Positions 26,819-36,200 of a stretch of DNA of 64,000 nucleotides are shown here, piece by piece. Both the position numbers and the translations under genes were made by a program. The stretch comes from Baekduia alba (GTDB lineage Bacteria > Actinomycetota > Thermoleophilia > Solirubrobacterales > Solirubrobacteraceae): assembly GCF_028416635.1 (NCBI RefSeq), contig NZ_CP114013.1, forward strand, positions 124,001 through 188,000. The letters are read 5' to 3'. The notes below the pieces were generated by a model, which was not told where the DNA came from, made no database searches, and was given only the letters and a program-made list of their open reading frames with translations. The first letter of the stretch is position 1. The number at the start of each line of letters is the position of its first letter.

Positions 26819-27277
26819 TTACTTGCAGATCCGCGTCGTGATGCTGCCGTAGGCCGCTGACGTGATCGAGTCGACCCGACCCATCACGTTCACGCAGCCC
26901 GTGTTCAGGTTCCACGTGATCGGTCCGGCAAGGATCTTGTACATGTTGCTGTCGACCACGTACCCCGTCTGGGTGTCCGAGATCATGGCCACCGTGATCG
27001 GGCGCGCGACGTCCTGGGGAAGGCCGTTCTTGGTCATCGCGCACACGACGTCGCCGCTGCGGTAGACGACCAACGACCCGTAGTTGGTGCTCGAGTGGTC
27101 GCTGGCGACCAGCTCCTGGTTGTAGACCGGCTGGCCGGCGGCGCACTGCGCCGGGGTCAGGCCCGTCGACGCCCGCGCGGTGCAGGCTCCGAGGGTGACG
27201 ACGGCGAGGGTCGCCAACACGACGATGAGCGCGACGGCGCGGCCACCCTGGGACGGGAACGGCTGTGTTGCGAACAT
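26819..27277 (-). CDS. Small exported protein, possible lipoprotein
   Basis: A 152-residue protein starting at the ATG 27275-27277 with a GGGAGT ribosome site upstream. A hydrophobic segment (AVALIVVLATLAVVTLGACT) ends in LGAC, a possible lipobox, though cleavage after TARAS by the general signal peptidase is also possible. The mature part has cysteines in AQCAAG, VVCAM, TGCVN and RICK and looks mostly beta. No family is recognised. It converges on the small secreted protein to its left, with a shared terminator. Confidence 0.6.
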   Translation of the reverse strand: MFATQPFPSQGGRAVALIVVLATLAVVTLGACTARASTGLTPAQCAAGQPVYNQELVASDHSSTNYGSLVVYRSGDVVCAMTKNGLPQDVARPITVAMISDTQTGYVVDSNMYKILAGPITWNLNTGCVNVMGRVDSITSAAYGSITTRICK

Positions 27278-27387
27278 GGGTACTCCCGGTTTGTGGTGTT
27301 TGACACTTGCGGCCGATGTAACGGCGCCGCGCCGCAAACGTCCCGGGTCTGGGTGGAATACCTGGCTCGACGCGTGCGTCGGGAGAC

Positions 27388-28311
27388 CTAAGGGCGACGG
27401 ACGTGGACGTGCGTGAGGATCGCCTGGCGGTTGGCGCGGATCGCGCCGACGACGTCGACGTAGCCCGTCCACGTGCCCTCGTGCTGCCAGGAGACCGCGC
27501 AGCGCACGCGGATGCGCGAGCGCCGGGCGCACCGCGACCGGAAGCCGGTCCGCTGCGCGAACGCCTGGCCGTAGGCGTGGCGCAGCGCGGCGCGCGCGGA
27601 GGTCGCCGACGCGGCCGTGCCGAGCGTCCGGACGTAGGTCTTGCGCTTGGGCAGGCCTTGGCAGGCCACGCCGTCGTGGTTGGGGTCGAGCCGGGCCGCC
27701 AGGGAGCGGTCGGCGTCGAGCGCCTTCTGCGCGTTCTGCTGGTAGACGTAGTGGGCGCACGTGAGCTTCGTCGTCGCGGCGCCGGGCGGCGTGGGCGACG
27801 ACGATCCGGACGATCCCGGCGCCTTCGGCTTGGGCACGCCCGGGAGCGACGACCCCGGGGCGCCGGGCGTCGTCGGGGTGCCGCCGCCGGCGGGGGTGGA
27901 CGGCCGCGTGATCGTCGTGCCGTCGACGTAGTAGTAGACGTGGTCGGCGTAGATGAAGAGGCAGAGCCGCGACGGGGCGACGGCGGCCGTCGAGGGCCAG
28001 CGCCGCGGCGTGATCGTCCCGGTCTCCGTCGAGGGCCCGGTGTTCAGGACGTCGCCGTTCCACGCGTTCCACGGGTCGCTCGGGTAGTCGGTCGGGCAGG
28101 GCCCGTCGCCGTCGAGCTCCTCGAGGTCGGCGTAGTAGTCGCACTGCTCGTCGGCCGCGCACGTCCGCTGGGCGGTGACGGTGAACGACAGCGTCGTCGC
28201 GGTGACGCCCGTCACCTGGAGCGACCCGCTGACCTGCGCCGCGCCGGCCGGGGCGGACCAGGCCAGGCAGGCGGTGAGAACGACGATGACCCAAGCTGCT
28301 CGCGTGTGCAC
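27388..28311 (-). CDS. Secreted protein with Excalibur-type calcium motif
   Basis: A 307-residue protein with a GTG start and a signal peptide ending APAGAAQ. It has a beta-rich N-terminal domain with four cysteines, a Pro/Gly/Ser linker (PGSSGSSSPTPP), then TCAHYVYQQNAQKALDA and LDPNHDGVACQGL, which match the Excalibur pattern (a DxDxDGxxC calcium-loop-like motif preceded by a Cys at a fixed distance). A basic C-terminal region (RSRCARRSRIRVRC) follows. Excalibur motifs occur in bacterial extracellular proteins including nucleases, but no nuclease domain is visible. Probably binds calcium outside the cell; function otherwise unknown. Confidence 0.65.
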   Translation of the reverse strand: MHTRAAWVIVVLTACLAWSAPAGAAQVSGSLQVTGVTATTLSFTVTAQRTCAADEQCDYYADLEELDGDGPCPTDYPSDPWNAWNGDVLNTGPSTETGTITPRRWPSTAAVAPSRLCLFIYADHVYYYVDGTTITRPSTPAGGGTPTTPGAPGSSLPGVPKPKAPGSSGSSSPTPPGAATTKLTCAHYVYQQNAQKALDADRSLAARLDPNHDGVACQGLPKRKTYVRTLGTAASATSARAALRHAYGQAFAQRTGFRSRCARRSRIRVRCAVSWQHEGTWTGYVDVVGAIRANRQAILTHVHVRRP

Positions 28312-28348
28312 AACGCGACTCTAACCATTGGAACACAGCGATGGCTAC

Positions 28349-29191
28349 TTATAGCCCGCGAGCGAGGTCGCTGTAGAACGTCCGCGGCCGGGTCCGGATG
28401 AGCCGGGCCTTGTGCGGTGCGGCCCGGACTTCGAGGACGCCGGGCATCGGCAGGTCGTGGATCGCCCGGCCGTCGATCTCGGCGTTCAGGGGCGCGCTGC
28501 CGGGCTCGGTCGCGACGCGGACGGTGTCGCCGCCGTCCAGCACGAGCGAGCGCAGCCGGCTGCCCTGCGTGGCCAGCGGCGTGACGACGATGGCGTCCAG
28601 CGTCGGCGTGACCGCCGGCCCGCCGGCGCCGACGTTGTAGGCGGTCGACCCGGTCGGCGACGCGATGACGACGCCGTCGCCGCGGAGCTCGAGCACGGTC
28701 TCGTCGTCGACCTCGACGCGCAGCCGCGCCGTGCCGTGGCCCGGACGGCGGGCGACCACGACGTCGTTGAACGCGACGACCGTGCGGGCCGGGCCGGGGC
28801 CGATCGCGGCGACGAGCGCGGTGCGCTCCTCGACCTTCGCCTCGCCCCGCGCGACGCGATCCAGCGCGGCGCCGAAGTCGTCGCGATGGCAGTCGGCGAG
28901 GAAGCCGACGTTGCCGAAGTTGATCCCGAGCACCCCCACCTGGTGGGGCATCGCCAGCTGCAGCGCGCGGAGGATCGTGCCGTCGCCGCCGAGCGCGATG
29001 ACCAGGCCGCAGCCCGGCCCCAGCGGGTTGGGCGCGGCGCTGGTCCCCAGGTCGAGGACGCCGACGCCCTGCTCGGCTGCCCAGGCGCGCACCATGAGCA
29101 GTTGCGCCGCGCACTCCTCGGACGGAGTGACCAGCACCCCGACGGAGGAGGAGCCCGTGTCGCTGCCGGAGTCGAGCGAGAACCGTCGCAT
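28349..29191 (-). CDS. nadK: NAD kinase
   Basis: A 280-residue NAD kinase, which phosphorylates NAD to NADP in the cytosol. Landmarks are the catalytic GGDGTILRAL, NFGNVGFLADC in place of the more usual NxGxLGFL, and GDGVVIASPTGSTAYNVGAGGP, the second nucleotide-binding signature. ATG at 29189-29191. The DUF1330 gene lies 22 bp upstream on the same strand. The sequence is complete and normal in length. NadK is usually essential and single-copy, though actinobacteria may carry a second form. Confidence 0.92.
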   Translation of the reverse strand: MRRFSLDSGSDTGSSSVGVLVTPSEECAAQLLMVRAWAAEQGVGVLDLGTSAAPNPLGPGCGLVIALGGDGTILRALQLAMPHQVGVLGINFGNVGFLADCHRDDFGAALDRVARGEAKVEERTALVAAIGPGPARTVVAFNDVVVARRPGHGTARLRVEVDDETVLELRGDGVVIASPTGSTAYNVGAGGPAVTPTLDAIVVTPLATQGSRLRSLVLDGGDTVRVATEPGSAPLNAEIDGRAIHDLPMPGVLEVRAAPHKARLIRTRPRTFYSDLARGL

Positions 29192-29213
29192 CTCCCGCCA
29201 GCGTAGTTGCGGC

Positions 29214-29549
29214 TCAGACGGCCAGGTCCTCGAACACGTCGGGGCCGCGGTGGTCCTCGTCGTTGCCGTCGATGAAGATCACGCGCCCGTCGGCGTTGTC
29301 GGTGCGCAGCGGCAGGATCGCCTGGTAGGCGTCGGAGCGGTACCAGGCCTCGACGCTGGCGCGGTCGGGGAACTCGATGATGATGACGTCGCCGGGCCAC
29401 TCGCCCTCGACGACCTGGTGCGGCATCCCGTGGACGAGGAAGCGCCCGCCGAAGGGCTCCATGGTGTCGTCGATGCGGTTGAGGTACTCGATGATGTCGG
29501 CGCCGACCTGGACGTTCTGCAGGTGGCCGATGGCGTAGGACTTGGGCAT
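29214..29549 (-). CDS. DUF1330 family protein
   Basis: A 111-residue ferredoxin-like alpha/beta-barrel protein matching DUF1330. It shows the N-terminal beta strand followed by YLNRIDDTMEPFGGRFLVHG, then PGDVIIIEFPDRASVEAWY and SDAYQAILPLR. The biochemical function of the family is not established. The start is an ATG at 29547-29549; it is divergent from the AAA ATPase gene and probably co-transcribed with nadK downstream. Confidence 0.85.
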   Translation of the reverse strand: MPKSYAIGHLQNVQVGADIIEYLNRIDDTMEPFGGRFLVHGMPHQVVEGEWPGDVIIIEFPDRASVEAWYRSDAYQAILPLRTDNADGRVIFIDGNDEDHRGPDVFEDLAV

Positions 29550-29637
29550 GGGCAGCAGACTGCCGGACGCCGTGATCGAGATCGATGACCTCCGAGGTCA
29601 TGGCTCGGCAGCGCCGCCCCGCGGATACGTTGTGGCC

Positions 29638-30387
29638 ATGGCCGGCCCAGGAGACGCCTTCGTCCGCGCGGTCCGTCTGCACCGCGACCGCGTGCCCGAA
29701 GGCGAGGACCAGCAGTACCCCTGGTCGCTGCCGGCCGTGCGCGCGCTGGCCGACACGGTCGAGCTGCATGCCGAGTTGACGCTGCTCGTGGGCGCCAACG
29801 CCTCGGGCAAGTCCACCGTGTTGGAGGCGATGGCGGTCGCGTCGGGCCTGAACCCCGAGGGCGGGTCGTCGAACTTCAGCTTCGCGACGCGCGCGTCGCA
29901 CTCACCGCTCGCCGACGCGCTGACGCTGATCCGCGGCGCGCGCCGACCCCGGACCGACTTCTTCCTGCGCGCCGAGAGCGTCTTCACCATGGCCTCCTAC
30001 CTCGAGGAGCTTCCGCAGGATCCGCTGGCGAGCTACGGCGGGCGGTCGCTGCACGAGCAGTCGCACGGCGAGTCGTTCCTCTCCATCGCGATGCACCGGC
30101 TGGGCCCGCAGGGGCTCTACTTCCTCGACGAGCCGGAGGCGGCGCTGTCCTTCGAAGGCCAGCTCGCGCTGCTGCTGCGCATGCACGACCTGGCCCAGAC
30201 CGGCGCGCAGTGGATCGTCGCCACGCACTCGCCGGTCCTGGCCGCCTACCCGGCCGCGCGGATCCTCCTCTGCGACGACGCGGGCCTCACGCCCATCGCC
30301 TACGACGACGTCCCCGTCGTGCGCGACCTCCGCCGGTTCCTGCAGGACCCGGAGCGGCAGGTCTCGCTCCTGCTCGCCGAGCGCTAG
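29638..30387 (+). CDS. AAA-family ATPase of the ABC/RecF-like type
   Basis: A 249-residue soluble P-loop ATPase: Walker A LLVGANASGKSTVL near residue 45, an ABC-like signature in the form QSHGESFLSIAM, Walker B LYFLDEPEAALS, and a switch His in WIVATHSPVLAAYP. This is the AAA_21/AAA_23 type often annotated as a predicted ATPase. The ATG at 29638 is chosen; the frame is open upstream but overlaps the divergent DUF1330 gene. No nuclease or OLD-type TOPRIM domain is attached, so a defence role is not indicated. A weak hairpin follows. Confidence 0.85.
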   Translation: MAGPGDAFVRAVRLHRDRVPEGEDQQYPWSLPAVRALADTVELHAELTLLVGANASGKSTVLEAMAVASGLNPEGGSSNFSFATRASHSPLADALTLIRGARRPRTDFFLRAESVFTMASYLEELPQDPLASYGGRSLHEQSHGESFLSIAMHRLGPQGLYFLDEPEAALSFEGQLALLLRMHDLAQTGAQWIVATHSPVLAAYPAARILLCDDAGLTPIAYDDVPVVRDLRRFLQDPERQVSLLLAER

Positions 30388-30392
30388 CCGGG

Positions 30393-30411
30393 ACCTCCTG
30401 GCCCGGGAGGT
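30393..30411. terminator. Weak hairpin after the AAA ATPase
   Basis: ACCTCC and GGAGGT form a 6-bp stem around a 7-nt loop, 6 nt after the ATPase stop. It is short and has no T-run, so termination is only possible. Confidence 0.35.
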
Positions 30412-30475
30412 GTCACCGGGCGGCCGGCTGCGCTGTCAGACCTGCGAGCAGCCGAAAACGAACCAGGAGTTCCTC

Positions 30476-31036
30476 ATGTCTCAAGCCGCAGTCCAACCGC
30501 TCTCGGGCACCTACCGTGCCCAGGCGGAGCCCTCGACCTTCGCGTTCGCCGTGCGCCACTCCGGCGTCTTCCGCTTCCGCGGCAAGTTCTCGGACGTCAC
30601 GGCGACGCTGCGCTCCGAGGGCGACGCGCTGGTCCTCGAGGGGTCCGCGCGCGCCGAGTCCATCTCGGTCGTCGAGCCGGCGGCGATGCGCGCGAGCGTG
30701 CTCGGACCGGCGTTCTTCGACGTCGAGAACGAGCCCGACGTCACGTTCCGCTCGACCGCGATCCGCGTCGCCGACGACGGCGCGGCGGAGGTCGACGGCG
30801 AGCTGACGATCCGGGGCGTCACCCGCTCGGTCACCGCCAGTGGTCGGTATGCCGCACCGCGCACGCTGTCCTTCGGCGAGGCCGCGGGCATCCAGTTGCA
30901 GACGACCATCGACCGCCGCGACTTCGGGTTCGACTGGCAGGCCGAGACGCCGGACGGCGGCGACGCGGTCGGCTGGGACGTCGACGTGGAGATCGATCTC
31001 CTGCTCATGCGCGACGACGCCGACGCGCAGCGGTAA
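30476..31036 (+). CDS. YceI family protein
   Basis: A 186-residue lipocalin-like beta-barrel protein of the YceI family, which binds isoprenoid or other lipid-like ligands. Family marks are AEPSTFAFAVRHSGVFRFRG, FFDVENEPDVTFRST, ELTIRGVTRSVT and TTIDRRDFGFDWQAE. No signal peptide is present, so this is a cytoplasmic form as is common in actinobacteria. AGGAG at 30465-30469 lies 6 nt before the ATG and fixes the start. The SnoaL gene follows by 9 bp. Confidence 0.88.
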   Translation: MSQAAVQPLSGTYRAQAEPSTFAFAVRHSGVFRFRGKFSDVTATLRSEGDALVLEGSARAESISVVEPAAMRASVLGPAFFDVENEPDVTFRSTAIRVADDGAAEVDGELTIRGVTRSVTASGRYAAPRTLSFGEAAGIQLQTTIDRRDFGFDWQAETPDGGDAVGWDVDVEIDLLLMRDDADAQR

Positions 31037-31045
31037 GGGGATCTG

Positions 31046-31480
31046 TTGCCGACCACCTTGGAGACCATCAACACCGCGGCGTTCCGGCGCTTCCACGAAG
31101 CCGGCAACAGCGGCGACCTGGAGCTCGTCACGAAGACGATCGACGAGCTCGTCGAGCCGGACGTCCTGATCCGCACGCCGTTGCCGATCGAGGCGACGGG
31201 GGCGGAGGCGCTGAAGGAGGTGTTCGGGCGGCTCCTGCGGGCCTTCCCCGACATCCACATCGAGGTCGAGGACGTGATCGCGCAGGCCGACAAGGTCGTC
31301 GGCCGCAACACGGTCACCGGGACGCACCTGGGCGAGTACATGGGCCTCCCGCCCACCGGCCGGTCCGTCACCTACAACGAGATCTTCATCGTCCGGTTCG
31401 TCGACGGCCGGATCGCGGAGACCTGGGGGGTGGTCGACGTCCTGTCGCAGATGAAGCAGCTCGGCGTGATCGCGGCCTAG
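31046..31480 (+). CDS. SnoaL-like ester-cyclase family protein
   Basis: A 144-residue NTF2-fold protein of the SnoaL/ester-cyclase type, starting at a TTG with AAGGGG upstream. FRRFHEAGNSGDLELVTKTI, GRLLRAFPDIHIEVEDVIAQ, GRNTVTGTHLGEYMGLPPTG and EIFIVRFVDGRIAETWGV are the family pattern. It lies in a two-gene unit with YceI. The stop codon overlaps that of the convergent VOC gene by 4 nt. The reaction catalysed is unknown. Confidence 0.8.
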   Translation: MPTTLETINTAAFRRFHEAGNSGDLELVTKTIDELVEPDVLIRTPLPIEATGAEALKEVFGRLLRAFPDIHIEVEDVIAQADKVVGRNTVTGTHLGEYMGLPPTGRSVTYNEIFIVRFVDGRIAETWGVVDVLSQMKQLGVIAA

Positions 31481-32115
31481 CGCCCGGCCTCCCACGCGAA
31501 GCCGTCCGGGTCGGTGAACGGCTCGGCGTCGCCGACGATGGCGATCCGGCGTGCCCCGCTGCCGTCCGGGGGCACGCCGGCGTCCTTGGCGAGGGCTCCG
31601 CGCCCGTAGAGCGCGAGCTTGACACTCGACGCCGGGGCCTCGAACTCGACGTACTTGCTGCCGAAGCTCTTGGCCACGGCCAGGCCGCGGTCGGCGTAGA
31701 ACCGCTTGCTCGCCTTGACGTCGGCGACGCCCAGGAGCAACACGATGGCGTCGATCTCCCGGGTGGCGGGACCGCTGTCCTTCTTCGACGACGTCGCGAC
31801 CTTCCAGATCGTCCCGTCCGGCGCGCGCACGACGCCGCCGTAGCCCCAGAAGCCCTTCTTGGGCGGCTTCAGCGCGGTGGCGCCGCCGTCGAGCGCGGCG
31901 CCGACGAGGAGGTCGACCGTGCTCGGCTGGCTCACCACGAGCGACAGCGTGAACCCGCGGAAGCCGGTCGTCGGCGCCACCGAGCCGCGGAGGCCCACAC
32001 GAGCGCCGAGCCCGAAGGCGGCGGCGTAGAAGGCGTCGGCCGCGGTGGGGTCGGGCACCTCGAGCGTGACGGAGGCGATGGCGCTCATGGTCTGATGCGA
32101 TGTCGTCGTGTCCAT
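31477..32115 (-). CDS. Two-repeat VOC/glyoxalase-fold protein
   Basis: A 212-residue protein with two vicinal-oxygen-chelate modules: SAIASVTLEVPDPTAADAFY with VRAPDGTIWKVAT, then IDAIVLLLGVADVKASKRFY with FTDPDGFAWE. The family includes glyoxalases, extradiol dioxygenases and resistance proteins; the substrate cannot be inferred. The ATG at 32113-32115 is used because the frame upstream is unconvincing. It lies 59 bp downstream of a second VOC gene on the same strand, probably under the same MarR-linked promoter. Confidence 0.8.
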   Translation of the reverse strand: MDTTTSHQTMSAIASVTLEVPDPTAADAFYAAAFGLGARVGLRGSVAPTTGFRGFTLSLVVSQPSTVDLLVGAALDGGATALKPPKKGFWGYGGVVRAPDGTIWKVATSSKKDSGPATREIDAIVLLLGVADVKASKRFYADRGLAVAKSFGSKYVEFEAPASSVKLALYGRGALAKDAGVPPDGSGARRIAIVGDAEPFTDPDGFAWEAGR

Positions 32116-32174
32116 GCCTGGGAACCTAGGCGCGGTCCGGCGCTCGCGCTTCTCGATTCCTGACCGCCTTGAGG

Positions 32175-32555
32175 TCATCCGCGCGGGTTCGCCTGCTGCA
32201 CGGCCCACCCGTTGCCGTCGGGGTCGTTGAAGAAGACGAACGACCCCCACGGGAAGTCCTGGATCTCGCTCACCGCGACGCCGCGGGAAGCGAGGCCCTC
32301 GCGGGCGACCGCGACGTCGTCGACGACGACCTGGAGGCCCTGCAGCGAGCCCGGCGCCATCGGCGTCAGCCCCTTGCCGATGGAGATCGAGCAGGCCGAC
32401 CCGGGCGGGGTGAGCTGGACGAAGCGGATGTCGTCGCTGACGGTGTGGTCGTGGTCGGCGTCGAACCCCGCCTGCTCGGTGTAGAACGCCTTGGCGCGAT
32501 CGATGTCGGAGACCGGCACCGGGATCAGCTCCAACCGCATGGTGTTCTCGCTCAT
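32175..32555 (-). CDS. VOC/glyoxalase-fold protein
   Basis: A 126-residue single-pass VOC protein: LIPVPVSDIDRAKAFYTEQA, RFVQLTPPGSACSISIG, LQVVVDDVAVAREGLASRGV and VFFNDPDGNGWAVQQ, with the usual metal-ligand Glu replaced by Gln in the last strand. It belongs to the group annotated as glyoxalase superfamily. Divergent from the MarR regulator at 32631 across a region holding a perfect palindrome, so it is likely the direct target of that regulator. Confidence 0.85.
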   Translation of the reverse strand: MSENTMRLELIPVPVSDIDRAKAFYTEQAGFDADHDHTVSDDIRFVQLTPPGSACSISIGKGLTPMAPGSLQGLQVVVDDVAVAREGLASRGVAVSEIQDFPWGSFVFFNDPDGNGWAVQQANPRG

Positions 32556-32609
32556 GGACGTTGCCCTTCGTGTTGTGGACGGAACGCGTAGACTCTTACC
32601 TGCAATGTA

Positions 32610-32624
32610 TCTTAGCAGCTAAGA
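32610..32624. promoter_or_regulatory. Palindromic operator, probably MarR site
   Basis: TCTTAGCAGCTAAGA is a perfect 7-1-7 inverted repeat in a locally AT-rich spot of the intergenic region between the divergent VOC and MarR genes, ending 6 nt before the MarR ATG. Size and placement fit a MarR dimer site controlling both directions; this is inference. Confidence 0.7.
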
Positions 32625-32630
32625 GAACTG

Positions 32631-33107
32631 ATGGCCAAGCGATCCCCGAAGCAAGCGAAGGTCGACGACGTGGTCGACGAGTTCCGCGTCAGCGGGACCC
32701 AGGACCGCGCGTTCGACAACCTGGCCGCGCAACGGCTCGGGGTCAACCAGACCGACCTGGAGTGCCTGAGCATCATCCAGCGCAGCGGCGGTCTGACCGC
32801 GGGCGAGCTGGCCGCCGAGGCCGGCCTGACCAGCGGGGCGATCACGGGCGTGATCGACCGGCTGGAGCGCACCGGCTTCGCCGGTCGCGCGCGCGACCCT
32901 GCCGACCGCCGCAAGGTCACCGTCAGCGTCACCCCTGCGTTCTTCGCCGCCGCCGACGCGATCTGGGCCCCGGTCAAGCAGGACTGGGACACCGTCCTGG
33001 CGGCCCGGTTCACCGCCCAGCAGCTCGACACCGTCATCGCCTTCCTGCGCGCGACCAACGAGGTCACCCGCCGCCACCTGGAGCGGGTCCGGGACGACGA
33101 GCGCTAG
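32631..33107 (+). CDS. MarR-family transcriptional regulator
   Basis: A 158-residue winged-helix regulator of the MarR family: the recognition region GGLTAGELAAEAGLTSGAI, then GVIDRLERTGFAGRARDPAD and RRKVTVSVTP, which is the characteristic wing. It probably represses itself and the divergent VOC genes through the palindrome just upstream of its start, with relief by a small aromatic or oxidised ligand, as usual for the family. The ligand is unknown. Confidence 0.88.
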   Translation: MAKRSPKQAKVDDVVDEFRVSGTQDRAFDNLAAQRLGVNQTDLECLSIIQRSGGLTAGELAAEAGLTSGAITGVIDRLERTGFAGRARDPADRRKVTVSVTPAFFAAADAIWAPVKQDWDTVLAARFTAQQLDTVIAFLRATNEVTRRHLERVRDDER

Positions 33108-33291
33108 CGGTCCGGATCTTCAGCCCGACGATCGGGCTGGGGCGCTCAGCGTTCGAGCCGGCGACCCGTCGATCACGGTCCGGCGGAGGACGTCGGGCCG
33201 GGACCTCGCGAGCCCGGGGTGCGTTCCGTTGGAAACGGCGCCCGTGGGAGGGCGTCGCTCAGCACTCCACACCAAGCAGGGGGGACCTGTC

Positions 33292-36200
33292 TTGCCTCAC
33301 CGTCTCAAGGGCGTCGCGCTCGTCGCGGCGCTCAGCATCAGCATGGTCGCGGCGACCGCCGTGGCCGCGCCCGTCCCGACGAGCGCGCCGGTGCTCGGCG
33401 CCGACCCGGCCGTGACGCCGCTGGCGCTCGGCGCCCCGACGCTCGGCGCGCTGCCGACCGGCCGCTCGGCGTTCGACCGGCCCAATGGGCCGGCGCCGGC
33501 GCCGACGCCCGACCAGTACGTCGTCGAGCTCACCGCGCCGCCGGCGGCGCTGTACCGCGGTGGGGTCCAGGGCCTCGCCCCGACCGCGCCGGCGACCACC
33601 GGCCAGCCGCTGGCCCAGCGCGCCGACGCCGTCCGCGCCTGGACGCGCGAGCTCGACCAGCGCCAGGCCGCCGTCACCGCGGCGGTCCCGGGCGTCAAGC
33701 CGCAGGTCGAGTACCGCACCGCGCTGGCGGGCTTCGCCGCGCAGCTCGACGACGCGCAGGTCACGGCCCTGCGCGCCCAGCCCGGCGTCAAGGCCGTCGT
33801 GCCCGAGCGCTTTGTGCGGCTCGCGGCGACGAGCCCCGCCGCCGGCGCGGACCCGACGCAGGCCGCGGCGCCCGCCGCGATCGCCGGCTCCGAGGCCGAC
33901 CTGCTCGGCCTCCCCGGCGGGCTCTGGAAGCGCCTCGGCGGCGCCCAGCACGCCGGCGCGGGCGTGATCGTCGGCGTCGTCGACTCCGGCATCACGCCCG
34001 AGTCGCCGTCCTTCGCCGCCGGCGGCCTCGCGCCGCCGCCGCTCTTCGACGGCGCCTGCGAGGGCGGCGAGGAGTTCCCGACCACGACGTGCAACAACAA
34101 GCTCATCGGCGCGCGCTGGTTCGTCGACGGCTACGGCCGCGGGAACATCGGCGCGGGCGAGTACCTGTCGCCCCGCGACGAGGTCGGCCACGGGACGAAC
34201 GTCGCGAGCATCGCCGTCGGCGACCGCGGCGTCGACCCCGACGTGCAAGGCAACGATCTCGGTGTGGACCGCATCACCGGCATCGCGCCGGCCGCGCACT
34301 TGGCCGTCTACAAGGCGTGCTGGCAGTACGGCGAGTGCTCGACCGTCGACGTCGTCTCCGCGATCGACGCCGCGGTGCGCGACGGCGTCGACGTGCTGAA
34401 CCTCTCGCTCGGCGGCCCCGCGGACCCGTCAACGTCGGAGGATCCGATGGAGGCTGCGCTGCGCAACGCCGACGCGGCCGGCGTCGCGGTCGCGGTCGCG
34501 GCGGGCAACGCCGGGTCCTATCCCGGCGCGGTCGGCTCGCCGGCGCGTGCGCCGTGGGTCACCGCGGTCGGCGCGACGACCGGGACGCGGACCTTCCGCT
34601 CCACGCTGCACCTCGCGGCGGGCGGCCGCACGGCCGACGTCCCGGTCGCGACCGTCGGCCCGGGCTGGCACGGCACCCAGCTGTTCGACGCGCGCACGCG
34701 CAGCAGCGGCTTCCCGGACCCGTTCGGCGACCCGCGGTTCTGCGCCGACGGCCTCAGCGCCGACGACGTCCGCGGCCGCGTGGTGCTGTGCGAGGCGTTC
34801 GCGCCGATCGGCATCGTCGACCCCTACCTCAAGAGCCTCGGCGCCGCCGGCTACATCCTGATCGGCGGCGACGACGCGTACGACCCCGAGCTGAACACCC
34901 CGTTGCCGAGCGCGTTCGTCGAGCGCCATGACGTCGCGGCGATCCGCTCGGTGACCGACGCCAACGGCGGCGTCGCCGACCTCGAGGCCGGGCCCGGCCA
35001 CGCGGTGCCCTGGACGCCGGACCGCGTCGCGCCGTTCTCGTCGCGCGGCCCGTCGGAGCTGACCGGCGACCTGCTGCGCCCGGACGTGTCGGCGCCGGGC
35101 GTCAACACGCTCGCGGCCTACGCGCCCAACACCTACGCCTCCTCGTTCGGCGACGAGGGCCACACCAAGTACATGCCCTTGTCGGGCACGTCGATGTCCT
35201 CGCCGCAGATCGCGGGCGTCGCGGCGCTGCTGACGCAGCTGCACCCGACCTGGTCGGGGGCCGCGCTGCGCTCGGCGATGGTGACCACCGCCAAGCCGGT
35301 GCTCGACGGCGACGCGCCGGCGAACGCGGTCGCGGCCGGGGCCGGGCGGGTGGACCCGCAGGCCGCGGCCGACCCGGGCCTGGTGTTCGAGCCCAGCCAG
35401 CAGGACTACGCGGACTACGCGGCCGGGACGCTGAAGGCGGCGGATCTCGACCTGCCGAGCATCTCGGTGGGCGACGCCACCAAGCGCGCGACCGTCGAGC
35501 GGACGGTCACGAGCGTGGCCGACGTCCGCGGGAGCTGGACCGCGTCGGTCGTCGGCGGGACGCCGGACGCGGTGGGCGCGTCGGTGTCGCCGCGGACGTT
35601 CACGATCGCGCCGGGCCAGAAGCAGGCGCTGGCGGTCTCCGTCTCCGCCTACCAGGGCGCCGACGCGTTCCAGTCGTTCGCGGTGGTGCTGACCAACCGC
35701 CAGACCCAGCAGACCGTCCGCGTGCCGGTCGCGGTGGACAACCCGGGCATCGTCGATCCGCCGGAGGCGGTCGACATCGCCGCCGCCTCGGCCGACGGGT
35801 CGCAGCCGTTGACGGCGACGATCGCGGCACCGGTCAACGGCGTCGGACTCGGGCTGGCCGCACCGCAGGTGCACGCCGGGCTGGAGACCGGGACGCCCGA
35901 GTTCGAGGGCCTGCAGGAGTACACCCTGCCGATCGCGCTCGACCACGCGACGCCGCTGCTGGCGGCCGACGCGGCCACCAAGGACGGCACGCCGTTGGCC
36001 ACCAACATCTACGACGACGTCGACGGTGACGGCTACTACACGCCGGTCGACCAGAACGCGCTCGTCAGCCGATCGCAGTCCGGTGACGACCCGGCGCAGT
36101 GGCACGAGGCCGACGCGCTCGACCTCCCGGCGGGCAAGTACCTCATCGAGGTCCACGTCCCCGAGCCGCACGACCAGCCGGTGCCGTTCGACCTGCGCGC

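Noticed and set aside
29638-30387. AAA ATPase as a defence-system component
   Set aside because: No nuclease, TOPRIM or partner gene is adjacent; neighbours are NAD kinase, DUF1330 and YceI.
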